NCBI RefSeq assembly: GCF_964355755.1
Contig: NC_092670.1
Location: 15,313,201 to 15,377,200 of the forward strand
DNA from: Antedon mediterranea
Taxonomy: Eukaryota > Echinodermata > Crinoidea > Comatulida > Antedonidae
Length of the DNA: 64,000 bases
Direction of reading: 5' to 3'
In this document: positions 40,401-50,159 of the stretch, piece by piece
Numbering within the stretch: the stretch's first letter is position 1
Layout of the letters: each line of letters opens with the position of its first letter
Position numbers and translations under genes: made by a program
The notes under the pieces: model-generated
What the model saw: the letters and a program-made list of their open reading frames with translations, nothing else
What the model was told of the DNA's origin: nothing
Databases searched by the model: none

Positions 40401-43400
40401 TGTAGAAAACCGAGATTAAACGCCCAGCTTTACTGAAGAAGAGCATTAAAGATTTAGGGATTGGAACTTACTCAAATATTGCAACGGTAATATTTTAATT
40501 GCTTTCTGTAAATTATGTTGTCTTCATGTTGTAAATGGAAATAGGTTATTTGATGATACTGTATCTTCAAAATTTACAAAAACTTGATTAAGCCTGGTTT
40601 CCATAAAATCGCTACACGGCAAAACGTAGCGATTCTATGGAAACGCTAGAATTTGTCGGGGATCTAGTACACGAGCGCTAAATATTCTTTGGTACGCATA
40701 CGATTCATCGCCGACAAAATCGGCAAAGTTGAACATGGTTGAACTTTGCCGATTTGACTGCGATGAATCGGGGAGACTTCCCGATTACGTCGGCGACATC
40801 TGCACGTGTAGCGATTTTAATGGAAACGCTGTAGCGATTCTAATGGAAACCAGGCTTAAAGGAAGAAAACAAATGTTTTACAAATAAATTTGTGTACATT
40901 TTCTAAACTACCTTAGGCGAGGAAAGACACTCCTTTGATCACAGCGTTAAATACATTTGTTGAAAGAAGGGTCTCGGCATTGCCAGTTGTAGATGAAAAT
41001 AACAGAATTGTTGATATCTATGCCAAGTTTGACGTTATTGTAAGTAATACTTATGTTTTTTCATTTTTAAAGGGTTCCTTTTTCCACAAAAATCAACATG
41101 GTTAACACATATAACCCCGCTTGGAGGACACCCCTATTAAAGGGACACTTTGTTAGCTAGATACTGAATTTTTTCCTTTGAATGCCCCTGCTCAAATTTA
41201 TATATGTGTATTATTTTATCTCTGCTTTATAAATTAAAAAAATAAAATGATAATATATAAATTATACATTATCATTTTATTTTTTAATTTATTCGATTTT
41301 AGCCCATTCTTGTAGAATAATATACAAATAATGATGCAATTGTACCAATGCTTGCAATGGTACAAATAATGATGCAATTGTACCAATGCTTGCAGTAGTA
41401 CAAATAATGATGCAATTGTACCAATGCTTGCAGTGGTACAAATAATGATGCAATTGTACCAATGCTTGCAATGATACAAATAATGATGCAATTGTACCAA
41501 TGCTTGCAATGGTACAAATAATGATGCAATTGTACCAATGCTTGCAATGGTACAAATAATGATGCAATAGAGAGAAATGGCGAACCGACGTCTAAAATGG
41601 TGACTACTTCTTCGCATGCAGCTAAAGTAAAATGACGTCACGTTAAAGCGTGTCGTCACAGAGTCTCATGCATATGCAAAAGGATGTTTTGTCTCTGCTT
41701 CTTGTGTTGTGCGCTCATCATGATTTTACAAAATGTTTTCAGAGTGATATTAATTATGGTGCGATCGGTGGTACAGAAAATAATCCGATATTGTTCCTGA
41801 TAACAAAGAAGCAGATTAAATATAGTTGTTTATTCGACCCATTTGGCTTAGTTGTATATTGTGCTCTGGGAATGAATGATTACACTAAGTATTTCACTAA
41901 GAAATCAGACCATGTGCTAATGTTCGGGTGTCACGAAAGCTCAGACCACGAAAGCTCAGACCCCCTAAGACCTAAGATCACGAAAGCTAAGACCCAACAC
42001 CTAAGATTACAAATACTAAGATATACTACAGCTTAAAAACAATACTTGTTTATCCATACATAATTTTAAACACAGTAGGTTTCATTTATTACCATAAATA
42101 TAATTTAATACTACCGCAAAACATAGTTAAACTCACATTATTTTCGCCCGTTGAGTAAATGTATATTTTTTCTTTACAACAAACAAACTTGACGGGTTGT
42201 TTGTTGGTATATATTTACTCCATTGTGTTGGTTCAGAGGATGTTTTTCTTACGCACCTGCCTTTCTTGTATTTTGACTCCAAATTTGTTGACTAACTTTA
42301 TCCTGAACACCACACATTAAAATTAGGACTTATAAGTACTTTCAGAAGGAGAAACACATAATAACAAATAAATAAATCCTTTAAATTGATGATTTTACAG
42401 ATGTGTTTCTTTGTATACTGTAATGTAACTCCTCGAGCTCCCCCCATGCTCAATGTTTTTGTTTTTATGGAGCGCCAAAAGAGCAACAATAATAGTACAA
42501 GTATAAAAACAGAAAAAAAACGAAACAAAAAAACTTATCATGATTTTTAAATTAAAATGTATTTGCCAGTATTTATTTCTTCGTACTTGCATGATTATAC
42601 TATTATCATTACAATTTTAATTTTACATTGTTCCATCCACACTGTAGATGGACTCCACAGAGTTTTCAGCCCTCTATATAATTTTTGCTCTTTTGACGTT
42701 CCATAGAAACAAAAACATTGAACATGGCCCATGGGGTAGGCCTACTGTACTGTAGGCTAGTCATTTTGTGTGCGAGAAAAACGTCTGTAAAATCATCAAT
42801 TTAAAAATGTATTTGTTACTTTTTATGTGATTCTTTTTCATGAAAGTGCCAATTCTAAGGTGTGGTATTCAGAATAAATGTTAGGAGTTAAAATACAAGG
42901 CAGGTGCGAAAGATAAATATTTGTAATCTTAGGTGTTGGGTCTTAGCTTTCGTGATCTTAGGTCTTAGGGGGTCTGAGCTTTCGTGGTCTGAGCTTTCGT
43001 GACACCCGCTAATGTTCAGCCATCTTGTAGAACTCCTTTATTAGTCTCCAATCCAGTCGTTAAATTGCTAATATGGGTAGGCCTAGACAGACTTTCTATG
43101 ATACCTACTCACTAGCGGCCTAAACTAAAGTAAAATACAGTAGGCCTATACACTGCCCACTATCAGGCCATCCATATCCTCCCCTTCATCGTTACCGCGT
43201 GGCATCGTGCAGATGTACACTAACCCGGCATACTAGCTAACTTCACACCCACCCTAGCTCTCAGGTATGCACTGCGCTGCCACTACATACAGTAGGAGGC
43301 CTAGCCTATTTCGGGTCTCATGTCTTGCAGCATTTGAAAATACGTGACTAATATTGTACATTATTATTATTTTTTATTCGCACTGGAAGTATCTAGGCTC

Positions 43401-46400
43401 TCCTGTCATGTTAAAATTAAAGTATATTATTTATTATCCTCAGCAGTGAAAACAATTATTATTTTTCGATAAATCTCGCGTCGCGTCGCGTGTGTGAAAA
43501 AACTCTCAGCAAGTTTGCTTCATTAATATGCATGAGACTCTGTGACGACCCACTTTAACGTGACGTCATTTTACTTTAGCTGCATGCGAAGAAGTAGTCA
43601 CCGTCTAAAATCCGAGTGGGTATAAAATCATAACAAACCGTTGAGGGCGGCACATTTCCTATGTTTATACACGTGAATCATGGCGTCGTCTAACCAATGT
43701 TGTTGCTGTAACGCTCATAATTCTTTTTCTATTTGTGTATTTAGTCATCCATCATTCACAATCATATTCCTAAAAATATCTCATATCTATCTGTAGGTCT
43801 ACATTAGACTAGGCCTATAGTATTATAGTAGAACGGTCTTATCATGGTCTTATCAAGTATTCATTACTGGCGGTAGCCCCCCGGCAGGAAGCTTCACTAG
43901 CCACATAACAAAATGGCAGTTGTCAAGCTGAAACTAAATGCTAGGCCTACGTCTACTAGAGATGCTCTATTTAGTCTTACTACCTAGCTAGGAGAAGCCT
44001 AGCAGCACCCTAGCTAAAGTAGTAGTAGTACAGTATGCAATAAAGAATTTCCAATATTATTATTATTATTATAATAACCGATAATCCGTGCTAGGCTCGC
44101 TCGAGTAGGCCTGCTCGAGTAGGCCTACTCGAGGTCAACACAGCATCAGCGAAACTATCTAGGGCTGCGCCTAGAGCTGGGTACAGTATATAACAAAAAC
44201 GCGTCTTAATCAATCAAAATTGAAATAAAATATGTTAAGATTTGCCCATATAACATTAAAATTGTTAAGGGTGTTGCAAAAAAAAAAGATACTGCTATTA
44301 TGTGTGTTTTAAACGTTCTTTTCTAACTACCTTTTTAACTCAACCCATCGGAATTTCCCATACAAAAACATGTGGCGAAATGGTTTGTTTACAATCTATA
44401 CCCACTCGGTGAAATTTGAGTGACGTCATCGCGGTTCACCATTTCTCTCTATTGTACCAATGCTTGCAATGGTACAAATAATGATGCAATTGTACCAATG
44501 CTTGCAGTGGTACAAATAATGATGCAATTGTACCAATGCTTGCAATGGTACAAATAATGATGCAATTGTACCAATGCTTGCAGTAGTACAAATAATGATG
44601 CAATTGTACCAATGCTTGCAGTGGTACAAATAATGATGCAATTGTACCAATGCTTGCAATGATACAAATAATGATGCAATTGTACCAATGCTTGCAGTGG
44701 TACAAATAATGATGCAATTGTACCAATGCTTGCAATGGTACAAATAATGATGCAATTGTACCAATGCTTGCAATGGTACAAATAATGATGCAATTGTACC
44801 AATGCTTGCAGTGGTACAAATAATGATGCAATTGTACCAATGCTTGCAGTGGTACAAATAATGATGCAATTGTACCAATGCTTGCAGTGGTACAAATAAT
44901 GATGCAATTGTACCAATGCTTGCAGTGGTACAAATAATGATGCAATTGTACCAATGCTTGCAGTGGTACAAATAATGATGCAATTGTACCAATGCTTGCA
45001 GTGGTACAAATAATGATGCAATTGTACCAATGCTTGCAGTGGTACAAATAATGATGCAATTGTACCAATGCTTGCAGTGGTACAAATAATGATGCAATTG
45101 TACCAATGCTTGCAGTGGTACAAATAATTTCATGAAGTGTAAGATAAAAGGTCCTAAACCTAAACCATTCAAGAAAGCATTACTCCAATTTGGAGGGAGA
45201 GTAGAACAATTGTAGACAGTGTGATACTAGACTAATTTAAAAACACTTTATAAAACCTTGTCTACACTATCAAACTTTACATGAAAAAAGGTGTCATTAT
45301 ACCCAAATATGGTAGTGATATGCCCAAATATAGTAGTGATATGACAACATGATCATGTCCATATATGGGCACATCCCATTCTTTTCTTCAAGAAAGTTTG
45401 ATAGTGTAGACAAGGTTTAACTCTACCTTATCACTATTTTGTTCTCAGAATCTTGCAGCAGAGAAGACATACAACAACCTAGACGTGACGATTGAGCAAG
45501 CTTTAAAACACAGGGAAACGTATTTTGAAGGAGTGGCCAAATGTAAAGCTAACGAATCATTAGAGACTATCATTGAAAAGATTATTAAAGCAGAGGTCTG
45601 TCTTACTTGGTATTACTTTAGTAACAATGATGCCTTGGGGTAGTGCTTTATTAATATTGGAATTGGAAAATCTCCTCAATATGTACACTTATGAATTTAA
45701 ATGTAGATGAAAAGCATATACTTACTTACTAATACCAAAGAACTTATAACACAAGAATCTCCTGTTCTTCAATTTGCATTCAAAACACAATATCGGAAGT
45801 ACAGGGTTAAAAGGTCAAACTGGGCGACGCCATTTCACAGCATGGAGCAGCACCCCCTCCAAACTAGGAAGTCAATTACTCTACCCCCCCCCCCCCCTAG
45901 AGTATTAGCAGATCCCCTCTATGATTTTGACTTTCTAATTTGATGCGGGCGCCCTACTCCTCAGTCAATTACTCTACCCCCCTAGAGTATTAGCAGATCC
46001 CCTCTATGATTTTGACTTTCTAATTTGATGCGGGCGCCCTACTCCTCAGTCAATTACTCTACCCCCCTAGAGTATTAGCAGATCCCCTCTATGATTTTGA
46101 CTTTCTAATTTGATGTGGGCGCCCTACTCCATGGCTCACAATGGCGCCACCCATAGCTCTATTCTATCCCACAATGCCTTTCGAAATTGTTACGTGCTTC
46201 GGACAAACAGGAGATTCTTGTGTTATAAGTTCTTTGCTAATACTTATTTACTTGGTACTGAATTATTTTAAAATACTTATTCCTTAAATTAATCACAATT
46301 TAGTGGCTTCAATAATTTAAAATCCCATTCCTTACATTTTTACGATCTAATTTAAGGTCACAAACTACATTTAGTAGTAAATATAGTAGAGTAAGTAGTA

Positions 46401-47726
46401 GTAAGTATAGTAGTACTAGTAGTAAAATAAATACTATATTAGTGGTCCTATAACTGTTTTTATCTTTCACGATTAAAAATGTGAAAACTAAGTAAATTAA
46501 ATAAAATAATTTAAGCGACCCGCTAAAAATCGTTTTTATTAAGGGAGTGCATGATTTCTCTCTTTTTATCATAATTTACCATAAAACGTACATTTAAGAC
46601 AAAGAAAACTTGGTTTAATGTTTGTAAAGTATATATATATTTATATATATACTTATAATTTTATATGCATTATTTTCACAAAACGTCAAAGATGGTAGGG
46701 AATGGGTTTTTAAAGATGGAGCCCATCCACCATAAAAAGTGCCATACCACTTTATTAATATGTTCTCTCTATCTTTGGTCATAATTTGTTTTAGGATAGG
46801 TCTGGTTACATGATTTTTGTTTTAATTTTTATTTAAATATAAACATACTTTTATTAGTGTTTATTTTTCTAACTAGCTGTTTTTCCGTCTTAGGTTCATC
46901 GTTTAATTATTGTTGATAATGAAGACCATTTAGTTGGTGTTGTATCGCTGTCTGATCTACTCAATCACTTGGTGCTTAAACCTGCAGGTAACAACAATAT
47001 TTACTATTTTAGACTCTAAATAATCAAAACACATCCAATAAAATGGGAAGGATTTGAATACAGTAAAACATCTATTAAGGGGATACCCCAAATATTAATA
47101 AGGATTTTCACAGAAAAAAAAACTAAAAACAAATATACCAAAATGAACAATAATTGATCTGGATTCAAGAAATTGAAAATAATTGAAAATTTAGCCGGTA
47201 ACATTTCACCAATGAATAGTGTAAAGCCAGAGAAAGTATCATAAATATTATCATATTTATTATGATATCCATTTTTGTATTAATAACGATGTTATTCTGT
47301 GCCTGTGATATAAATGAATTTAATTATTTTGTCTTTTTTTTTATTGAACAAATACATTGTCTTTTCACGTGTGGTTGAATCAACCAATCCTGTCCCCCTA
47401 CTGAGGTGTCCCCAGAGTAGGGGTTGGCCATACTGTTTCCTCTTGTTTCATGGGAAAGTGTCCCTTAATTAGTCGTGTTCCAAAGGAGAGGTTCTGCTTT
47501 AATTAATTTTGACAATAAAAGTAATTTATATCGTTATTAAATCATTATTAGATCGAAAATTTAATTGAATTTCCATTATTCTATAAAAAGGATTTATTTA
47601 TTTTGATTTTATATATATTTTTTAGGTGTACCATCGAGGAACCCAAGTGGAAGTTCATCTGTTACTGGTCCAGATAGCACAGTTAGCAGTCCAACTCTAA
47701 ACATGTCGCCAACCCAGTTACCATAG
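22411..47726 (+). CDS. PRKAG2: AMP-activated protein kinase gamma subunit, PRKAG2-like, 18 coding exons
   Basis: Exons: 22411-22455, 24544-24735, 25565-25765, 28132-28228, 29080-29216, 31210-31230, 32287-32332, 34505-34605, 35038-35119, 35324-35382, 35749-35794, 37049-37100, 38574-38700, 40406-40486, 40917-41039, 45449-45595, 46894-46987 and 47626-47726. All are in phase, giving 583 residues, close to long vertebrate gamma-2. The N-terminal [17 protein letters not shown] matches the gamma-2 N-terminus; the rest of that half is Ser/Arg/Pro-rich. Four CBS repeats follow from [18 protein letters not shown]. The nucleotide-site residues are visible in [20 protein letters not shown] and SLSDLL. 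It is the energy-sensing regulatory subunit of the AMPK trimer. The first exon ([15 protein letters not shown]) and the 21-base microexon 31210-31230 are the least certain. The intron after 35119 uses a GC donor. Confidence 0.88.
27486..27690. mobile_element. MITE family 3 copy
   Basis: It begins AATCATGTCAAAATTATTCT then CTGCAGTTTACTGCAGTAA. The far end is inverted, TTACTGCAGTAACT ... TTTTGACATACCTG. It lies in the AMPK gamma intron upstream of exon 28132-28228. Confidence 0.7.
28348..28537. mobile_element. MITE family 3 copy
   Basis: It starts TGATCATGTCAAAATTATTA followed by CTGCAGTTACTGCAG, and ends with the inverted AACTGCAGTACAATAATGTT followed by GACATGATCC. It lies about 120 bases past exon 28132-28228. 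Confidence 0.75.
29578..29683 (+). other. possible alternative exon of the AMPK gamma gene
   Basis: After an acceptor TTCAATTTTCAG, an open frame starts in the phase left by exon 29080-29216 and runs [20 protein letters not shown]... to ALEQI. A donor (GTAAAC at 29684) would leave phase 1, which does not fit the next exons. Read through, the frame meets TAA eight bases later. If used, it would make either a frame-breaking cassette or a terminal exon encoding an N-terminal-only isoform. An AATAAA lies near 29821. It could equally be chance. Confidence 0.3.
29832..30548 (-). mobile_element. 5'-truncated non-LTR retrotransposon fragment (reverse transcriptase C-terminal part)
   Basis: A 238-residue open frame contains [34 protein letters not shown] and [13 protein letters not shown]. 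This is the thumb and C-terminal region of a reverse transcriptase of the jockey/CR1-like non-LTR groups. The catalytic FADD region and the endonuclease are absent. It lies antisense inside the AMPK gamma intron after exon 29080-29216. The T-rich minus-strand sequence past 29832 (to about 29700) may be its 3' UTR. No target duplication was identified. Confidence 0.8.
31210..31230 (+). other. candidate 21-nt microexon (RSYSESY) of the AMPK gamma gene
   Basis: An acceptor ACCATTCCAG and a donor GTGAGA enclose 21 bases coding RSYSESY in phase 0-0. This exactly fits between exon 29080-29216 (ending phase 0) and exon 32287-32332 (starting phase 0). Skipping it would also keep the frame, so it may be regulated. 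A downstream donor GTCAGT at 31243 would break the frame. Confidence 0.45.
34081..34315. mobile_element. MITE family 3 copy containing the CAGGGAGTTG motif
   Basis: Ends GTGATCATGTCAAAGTTATT and the inverse GTAGAATACTTTGACATGAT, with CTGCAGTAACT/GCATTAACTGCAG arms. The centre (34187-34215) carries the same CAGGGAGTTGTAAAAT motif as the hairpin at 1618-1664. Confidence 0.7.
37215..37433. mobile_element. MITE family 3 copy
   Basis: Left end AATCATTCTACTGCAGTTAC then TGCAGTAAC. Right end GTACTGCAGTAACTGCAGTA followed by an inverted TTTTGACATGGTTCC. It lies in the intron after exon 37049-37100. Confidence 0.7.
37554..37690. mobile_element. MITE family 1 copy
   Basis: Starts AAAGCTTGGTTTCCACTTAA and ends with a diverged inverse, GAATCCAGTTTA. 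Internal TTGGCCAATCACAA is paired with TTGTGATTGATCAA. It lies in an AMPK gamma intron and is more diverged than the other copies. Confidence 0.65.
38195..38452 (-). mobile_element. SINE with tRNA-like head
   Basis: The minus strand begins with an A-box-like TGGCGCAGTGTGTTGG and a B-box-like GGGTTTGAATCC at tRNA spacing. A body follows with CTCTCCACCCAGGTGTACAA, a conserved core seen in SINEs of aquatic animals. A 3' tail of ATT repeats (plus strand AATAATAATAATAATG near 38195) completes a tRNA-derived SINE. It is non-coding and lies antisense in the intron before exon 38574-38700. Confidence 0.7.
39536..39676. mobile_element. MITE family 4 fragment (AATATGGTAGTGATATG element)
   Basis: Contains AAATATGGTAGTGATATGAT and GTCCATATATAGGCACATCA, and ends TTTGATAGCGTAGACAGGGG. 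This matches the right part of the foldback element at 45255-45419. The left end is missing or diverged. Confidence 0.6.
40588..40859. mobile_element. MITE family 2 copy flanked by TTAA
   Basis: Bounded by TTAA at 40588-40591 and 40856-40859, with terminal inverted AGCCTGGTTTCCAT and ATGGAAACCAGGCT. The internal palindromic arms match those of the copy at 10266-10548. It lies between AMPK gamma exons 40406-40486 and 40917-41039. Confidence 0.8.
41333..41565. repeat. 38-bp minisatellite, left block
   Basis: About six units of a 38-base repeat (core TGTACCAATGCTTGCARTGG then TACAAATAATGATGCAAT). The block stops at the left end of a terminal-inverted-repeat element and resumes at 44453, so the two blocks were one array before the insertion. 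Confidence 0.9.
41926..43007. mobile_element. nested 1,082-bp element with 90-bp perfect TIRs and 10-bp target duplication
   Basis: The left terminus 41926-42015 (starting GGGTGTCACGAAAGCTCAGA) is the exact reverse complement of the right terminus 42918-43007. Both sides are flanked by GCTAATGTTC (41916-41925 and 43008-43017). Each terminus contains three copies of a motif like CACGAAAGCTCAGACC. Long TIRs plus a 9-11-bp duplication are typical of Mutator-like elements; the family call is inference. Internal sequence is a looser inverted repeat around 42387-42810 with no transposase, so it is non-autonomous. Confidence 0.88.
43611..44412. mobile_element. possible nested TIR insertion in the right arm
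   Basis: CCGAGTGGGTATA near 43611 is the inverse of TATACCCACTCGG near 44399-44411. The segment between interrupts the otherwise matching right inverted repeat of the 41566-44452 element. About 800 bases long, it contains several TAGGCCTA palindromes and no recognisable coding sequence. Exact ends and target duplication are unclear. Confidence 0.5.
44453..45127. repeat. 38-bp minisatellite, right block
   Basis: About 18 units of the same 38-base repeat as 41333-41565, very uniform (variants mainly at CAATGG, CAGTGG and CAGTAGT). All three minus-strand frames are open through it, giving long spurious frames with a 38-residue period. In the duplicated unit B only about one and a half units remain (54636-54683). 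Confidence 0.92.
45255..45419. mobile_element. MITE family 4 copy (foldback)
   Basis: Begins AAACCTTGTCTACACTATCA and ends with the inverse TTTGATAGTGTAGACAAGGT. The middle holds ATATGGTAGTGATATG repeats and GTCCATATATGGGCAC. It lies just upstream of AMPK gamma exon 45449-45595. A truncated copy is in unit B (54812-54938). Confidence 0.75.
45714..46258. mobile_element. foldback element with internal 86-bp tandem repeats
   Basis: The left arm (TACTAATACCAAAGAACTTA, ACACAAGAATCTCCTGTT) is inverted at the right (ACAGGAGATTCTTGTGTTAT, AGTTCTTTGCTAATACTTA). Between them, about 45896-46135 holds nearly three copies of an 86-base unit containing TTAGCAGATCCCCTCTATGA. It lies in the AMPK gamma intron after exon 45449-45595. 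Confidence 0.7.
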
Positions 47727-47925
47727 TATACTTTATTTATAATTATTTGTATAGAGCACAGTTGTTATCTGACGGAAATTAGCAATTTTAGTGACATTTT
47801 TTACGTCTTGGTAGCTTTTATTAAAATAACGTCAGTGCAGAGCAAGCTATTTAAATACAATCATAAGATAAGAACCAAGAACCAAGATTTAATGCATAAA
47901 AAGTAAATATGTCTCGATCAATTCA

Positions 47926-47931
47926 AATAAA
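47926..47931 (+). terminator. polyadenylation signal of the AMPK gamma gene
   Basis: First clear AATAAA after the stop codon, 200 bases downstream. Confidence 0.45.
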
Positions 47932-49691
47932 TGTATAAATTTGAATATATATACAGAAAATTAAGTTACACCATTATACCACCCATTATGAATTAAAAAA
48001 CGTTTAAAAGCAAATTAAAAGCATAACACTTTGTCTACTGATAACATACATTATGTACAAAAAATAAAATGTCAAAGTTCATCTGCATCTTACGTTATTT
48101 TAAATGTAAATAAAAAAAGGAATTTATTTAATCTAACCACATTCTAGATTAATGTTTCTATAAATTTGAGAAAAAGGCGATATATTGCAAAATAAGGTTT
48201 TTGTAAATACTCCCATCACTTTGAAAAGGCCAAAAACATTTTTTTTAATTAGAGGTTTTGTTGTTTTTTAAATAAGATTTTCTTTTTATTTTTCACTTTA
48301 TCTTATTACAAACATATTTGCAGTTTACATTGTAAATGTATTAAACAAGCATGTACTCTTTACTGCAGTACAGGTACTGCTGCTACTCTTTACTGCAGTA
48401 CAGTTACTGCTGCTACTCTTTACTGCAGTAGAGGTACTGCTGCTACTTTTTACTGCAGTACAGGTACTGTTGCTACTCTTTACTGCAGTACAGGTACTGT
48501 TGCTACTCAATTTACTGCAGTACAGTTACCGCTGTTACTCTTTACTGCAGTACAGTTATCGCTGCTACATTTTACTGCAGTACAGGTACTGTTGCTACTC
48601 TTTACTGCAGTACATCCTTTGAGTGACATGTAGGTTTAACTTAGGCGATTGTTTTATAGCCTTGGTTTGCATTTTATTGTTAAGATACTGCAGTAATATC
48701 TTTAACCTCCTGCATTAATCTTCATATCATATTTAAAATATGTTCCATGGTTCATTTTTTTTATCAACTCCATTTTCGACCAACCTTAATAATGATTTGT
48801 ACTTCACAAAACAATCTTATAACTGTTTTATTATAATTGCAAAAAATCTATTTCTACCAGGAAAATGTAATTTTATTTACGATTGGAATACCAAACATAA
48901 ACGGTTGATTTAATTGCACTAGTAAACATTTACATACAACTCGTTATTGTAAAAAATACAAGGAAATTTATTTTTCAAATGTTAAATTCTGCACAGAATT
49001 TCAATCTTCCCAGATTTAAGAAAGTGTGTGTTTTGTAAATAATATAGAGCTGGATTTTAATGTGTAATAGAAGTAATGTGCGTCATTTTGTTCGTAACAT
49101 ACACTAAACCCAGAAGTAACATAATTACTATGTTTGTTTTATTTATTAGGACTGTTTGTTGTTTGTACCGAAATTTAATTAACTTTTTGAGTGTTCACAC
49201 ATTAATAAGTGACGACTTTGACATAAACGCATTAAGTAGCATGTTGACGTGTAAGTAGAATGTTGACGAACGCGTTAAGTCGCATGTTGACGCGTTAAGG
49301 CCAATTTACATTTACAAAAAAAATAATAAATAGGCTTATGAGCATTTTCATAAAACGCGCTCAGGATGGATAGAGCTTACATGTATGACAAGCTTCGCGG
49401 TTTTCCGATTACAGTCACCTTTCATAAATTGACCTTTAGAGTTCACACTTAGTCTTTTGTACAAGTGGAAATCTTTGCAGCAATTTAATCATTGCAAATG
49501 GATTAGTCGCTTGATATGGATCACCAGTGGACCACTGAAAAGGGAGAGAATAAAACGACTTAACAAAAGCTACTATAATTTGCATAAGCAGTTGAGGTTC
49601 TTTCTTTGTGAATGAATACAGTATTGTATTTACGTGAATCAGGTTCGTCGTTTTGTTCATGGTGCTATTGAGTTCTTATGTACTTGTGACC
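47932..49691. other. 3' flank between convergent AMPK gamma and P450 genes (unit A)
   Basis: AT-rich. Contains the 30-bp minisatellite at 48354-48615 and no recognised gene. A small frame at 49443-49542 on the minus strand (WSTGDPYQATNPF...) follows a splice-acceptor-like CTTTTCAG and recurs in unit B, but it changes at three residues in 32 and has no upstream partner exon. Confidence 0.5.
48354..48615. repeat. 30-bp minisatellite with ACTGCAGTA core (unit A)
   Basis: Nearly nine units of TACTCTTTACTGCAGTACAG followed by GTACTGCTGC. The core resembles the ends of MITE family 3. The unit B copy at 57295-57533 has about eight units. Confidence 0.9.
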
Positions 49692-49697
49692 TTTATT
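49692..49697 (-). terminator. polyadenylation signal of P450 copy A
   Basis: AATAAA on the minus strand (context AGAATAAAGG), about 460 bases past the stop codon. The same signal is kept in unit B at 58576-58581. Confidence 0.45.
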
Positions 49698-50159
49698 CTT
49701 TGGAAACACAACTAGATTCTGTCTCAGTAAACTTCTCAGGGAAGATTAATTTCACTCTTCGCTGATTCTACCATGTTTTTGTGAAAATTAAAGTGTTAGT
49801 TTACAAAATCCTTTCTATTTCTACTATATATCGCATGATGCTTTGAGTGCATTCTAGTGAAATCTAAATCGATTTATACAGCGCCTAATATCGTGAGACC
49901 TCCGTCTAAGCGCCGTATAAACCGGGGTAGGTGGGGGTTAAACAAATAAATTAAGAGAAAAAACATCCATGCAACAAAAAAATCTAAACTGAAGTACTGT
50001 ATGATCGTCGACTAGTTATGTCTCGGTCATCTTGGACTAGGGATTAAAGTTCCAACACCAGATGACCACTAACAAGTTTGGTTGCAAAATGTATGTGTGA
50101 TTTACTCAGCCGAAGCATCATCATTGTTAGAGACATCTCCCCACAGATTGTGCAACCGT

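Larger units (their letters stand above)
41566..44452. mobile_element. terminal-inverted-repeat element inserted in the 38-bp minisatellite
   Basis: The ends are AGAGAGAAATGGCGAACC on the left and the inverse GGTTCACCATTTCTCTCT on the right. The array flanks rejoin cleanly (GATGCAAT and ATTGTACC), implying about a 2-bp AT duplication. The inverted repeats continue inward: 41593-41680 (CTTCTTCGCATGCAGCTAAA, GTAAAATGACGTCACGTTAA) are mirrored at 43527-43600. The right repeat is broken by a further insertion (43611-44412). A 1,082-bp element sits inside (41926-43007). No transposase domain was recognised, so it is probably non-autonomous. Confidence 0.8.

Noticed and set aside
41234-41659. Similar repeat-peptide frames in the left minisatellite block
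   Set aside because: Same artefact as in the right block.
41650-42036. 128-residue frame inside the nested TIR element
   Set aside because: It crosses the boundary of the 1,082-bp insertion and shows no transposase motif, so it cannot be the element's original gene.
44453-45127. Regular repeats that could suggest a CRISPR array
   Set aside because: The units are contiguous, with no unique spacers, and the DNA is eukaryotic.
44426-45172. Long minus-strand open frames (210-248 residues) with repeated [12 protein letters not shown]-type peptide
   Set aside because: They are produced by the 38-bp tandem repeat, which lacks stops in all three minus frames. No start context, splice sites or domain support a protein.
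48325-48510. Serine/threonine-rich repeat peptide on the minus strand
   Set aside because: It is the 30-bp minisatellite read in frame. It is antisense to a 3' flank and varies in copy number between duplicated units.
49443-49542. Possible exon WSTGDPYQATNPFAMIKLLQ... downstream of each P450 gene
   Set aside because: The acceptor and stop are shared by both units, but three of 32 residues differ, no partner exon fits in phase, and the P450 reading frame already ends upstream.
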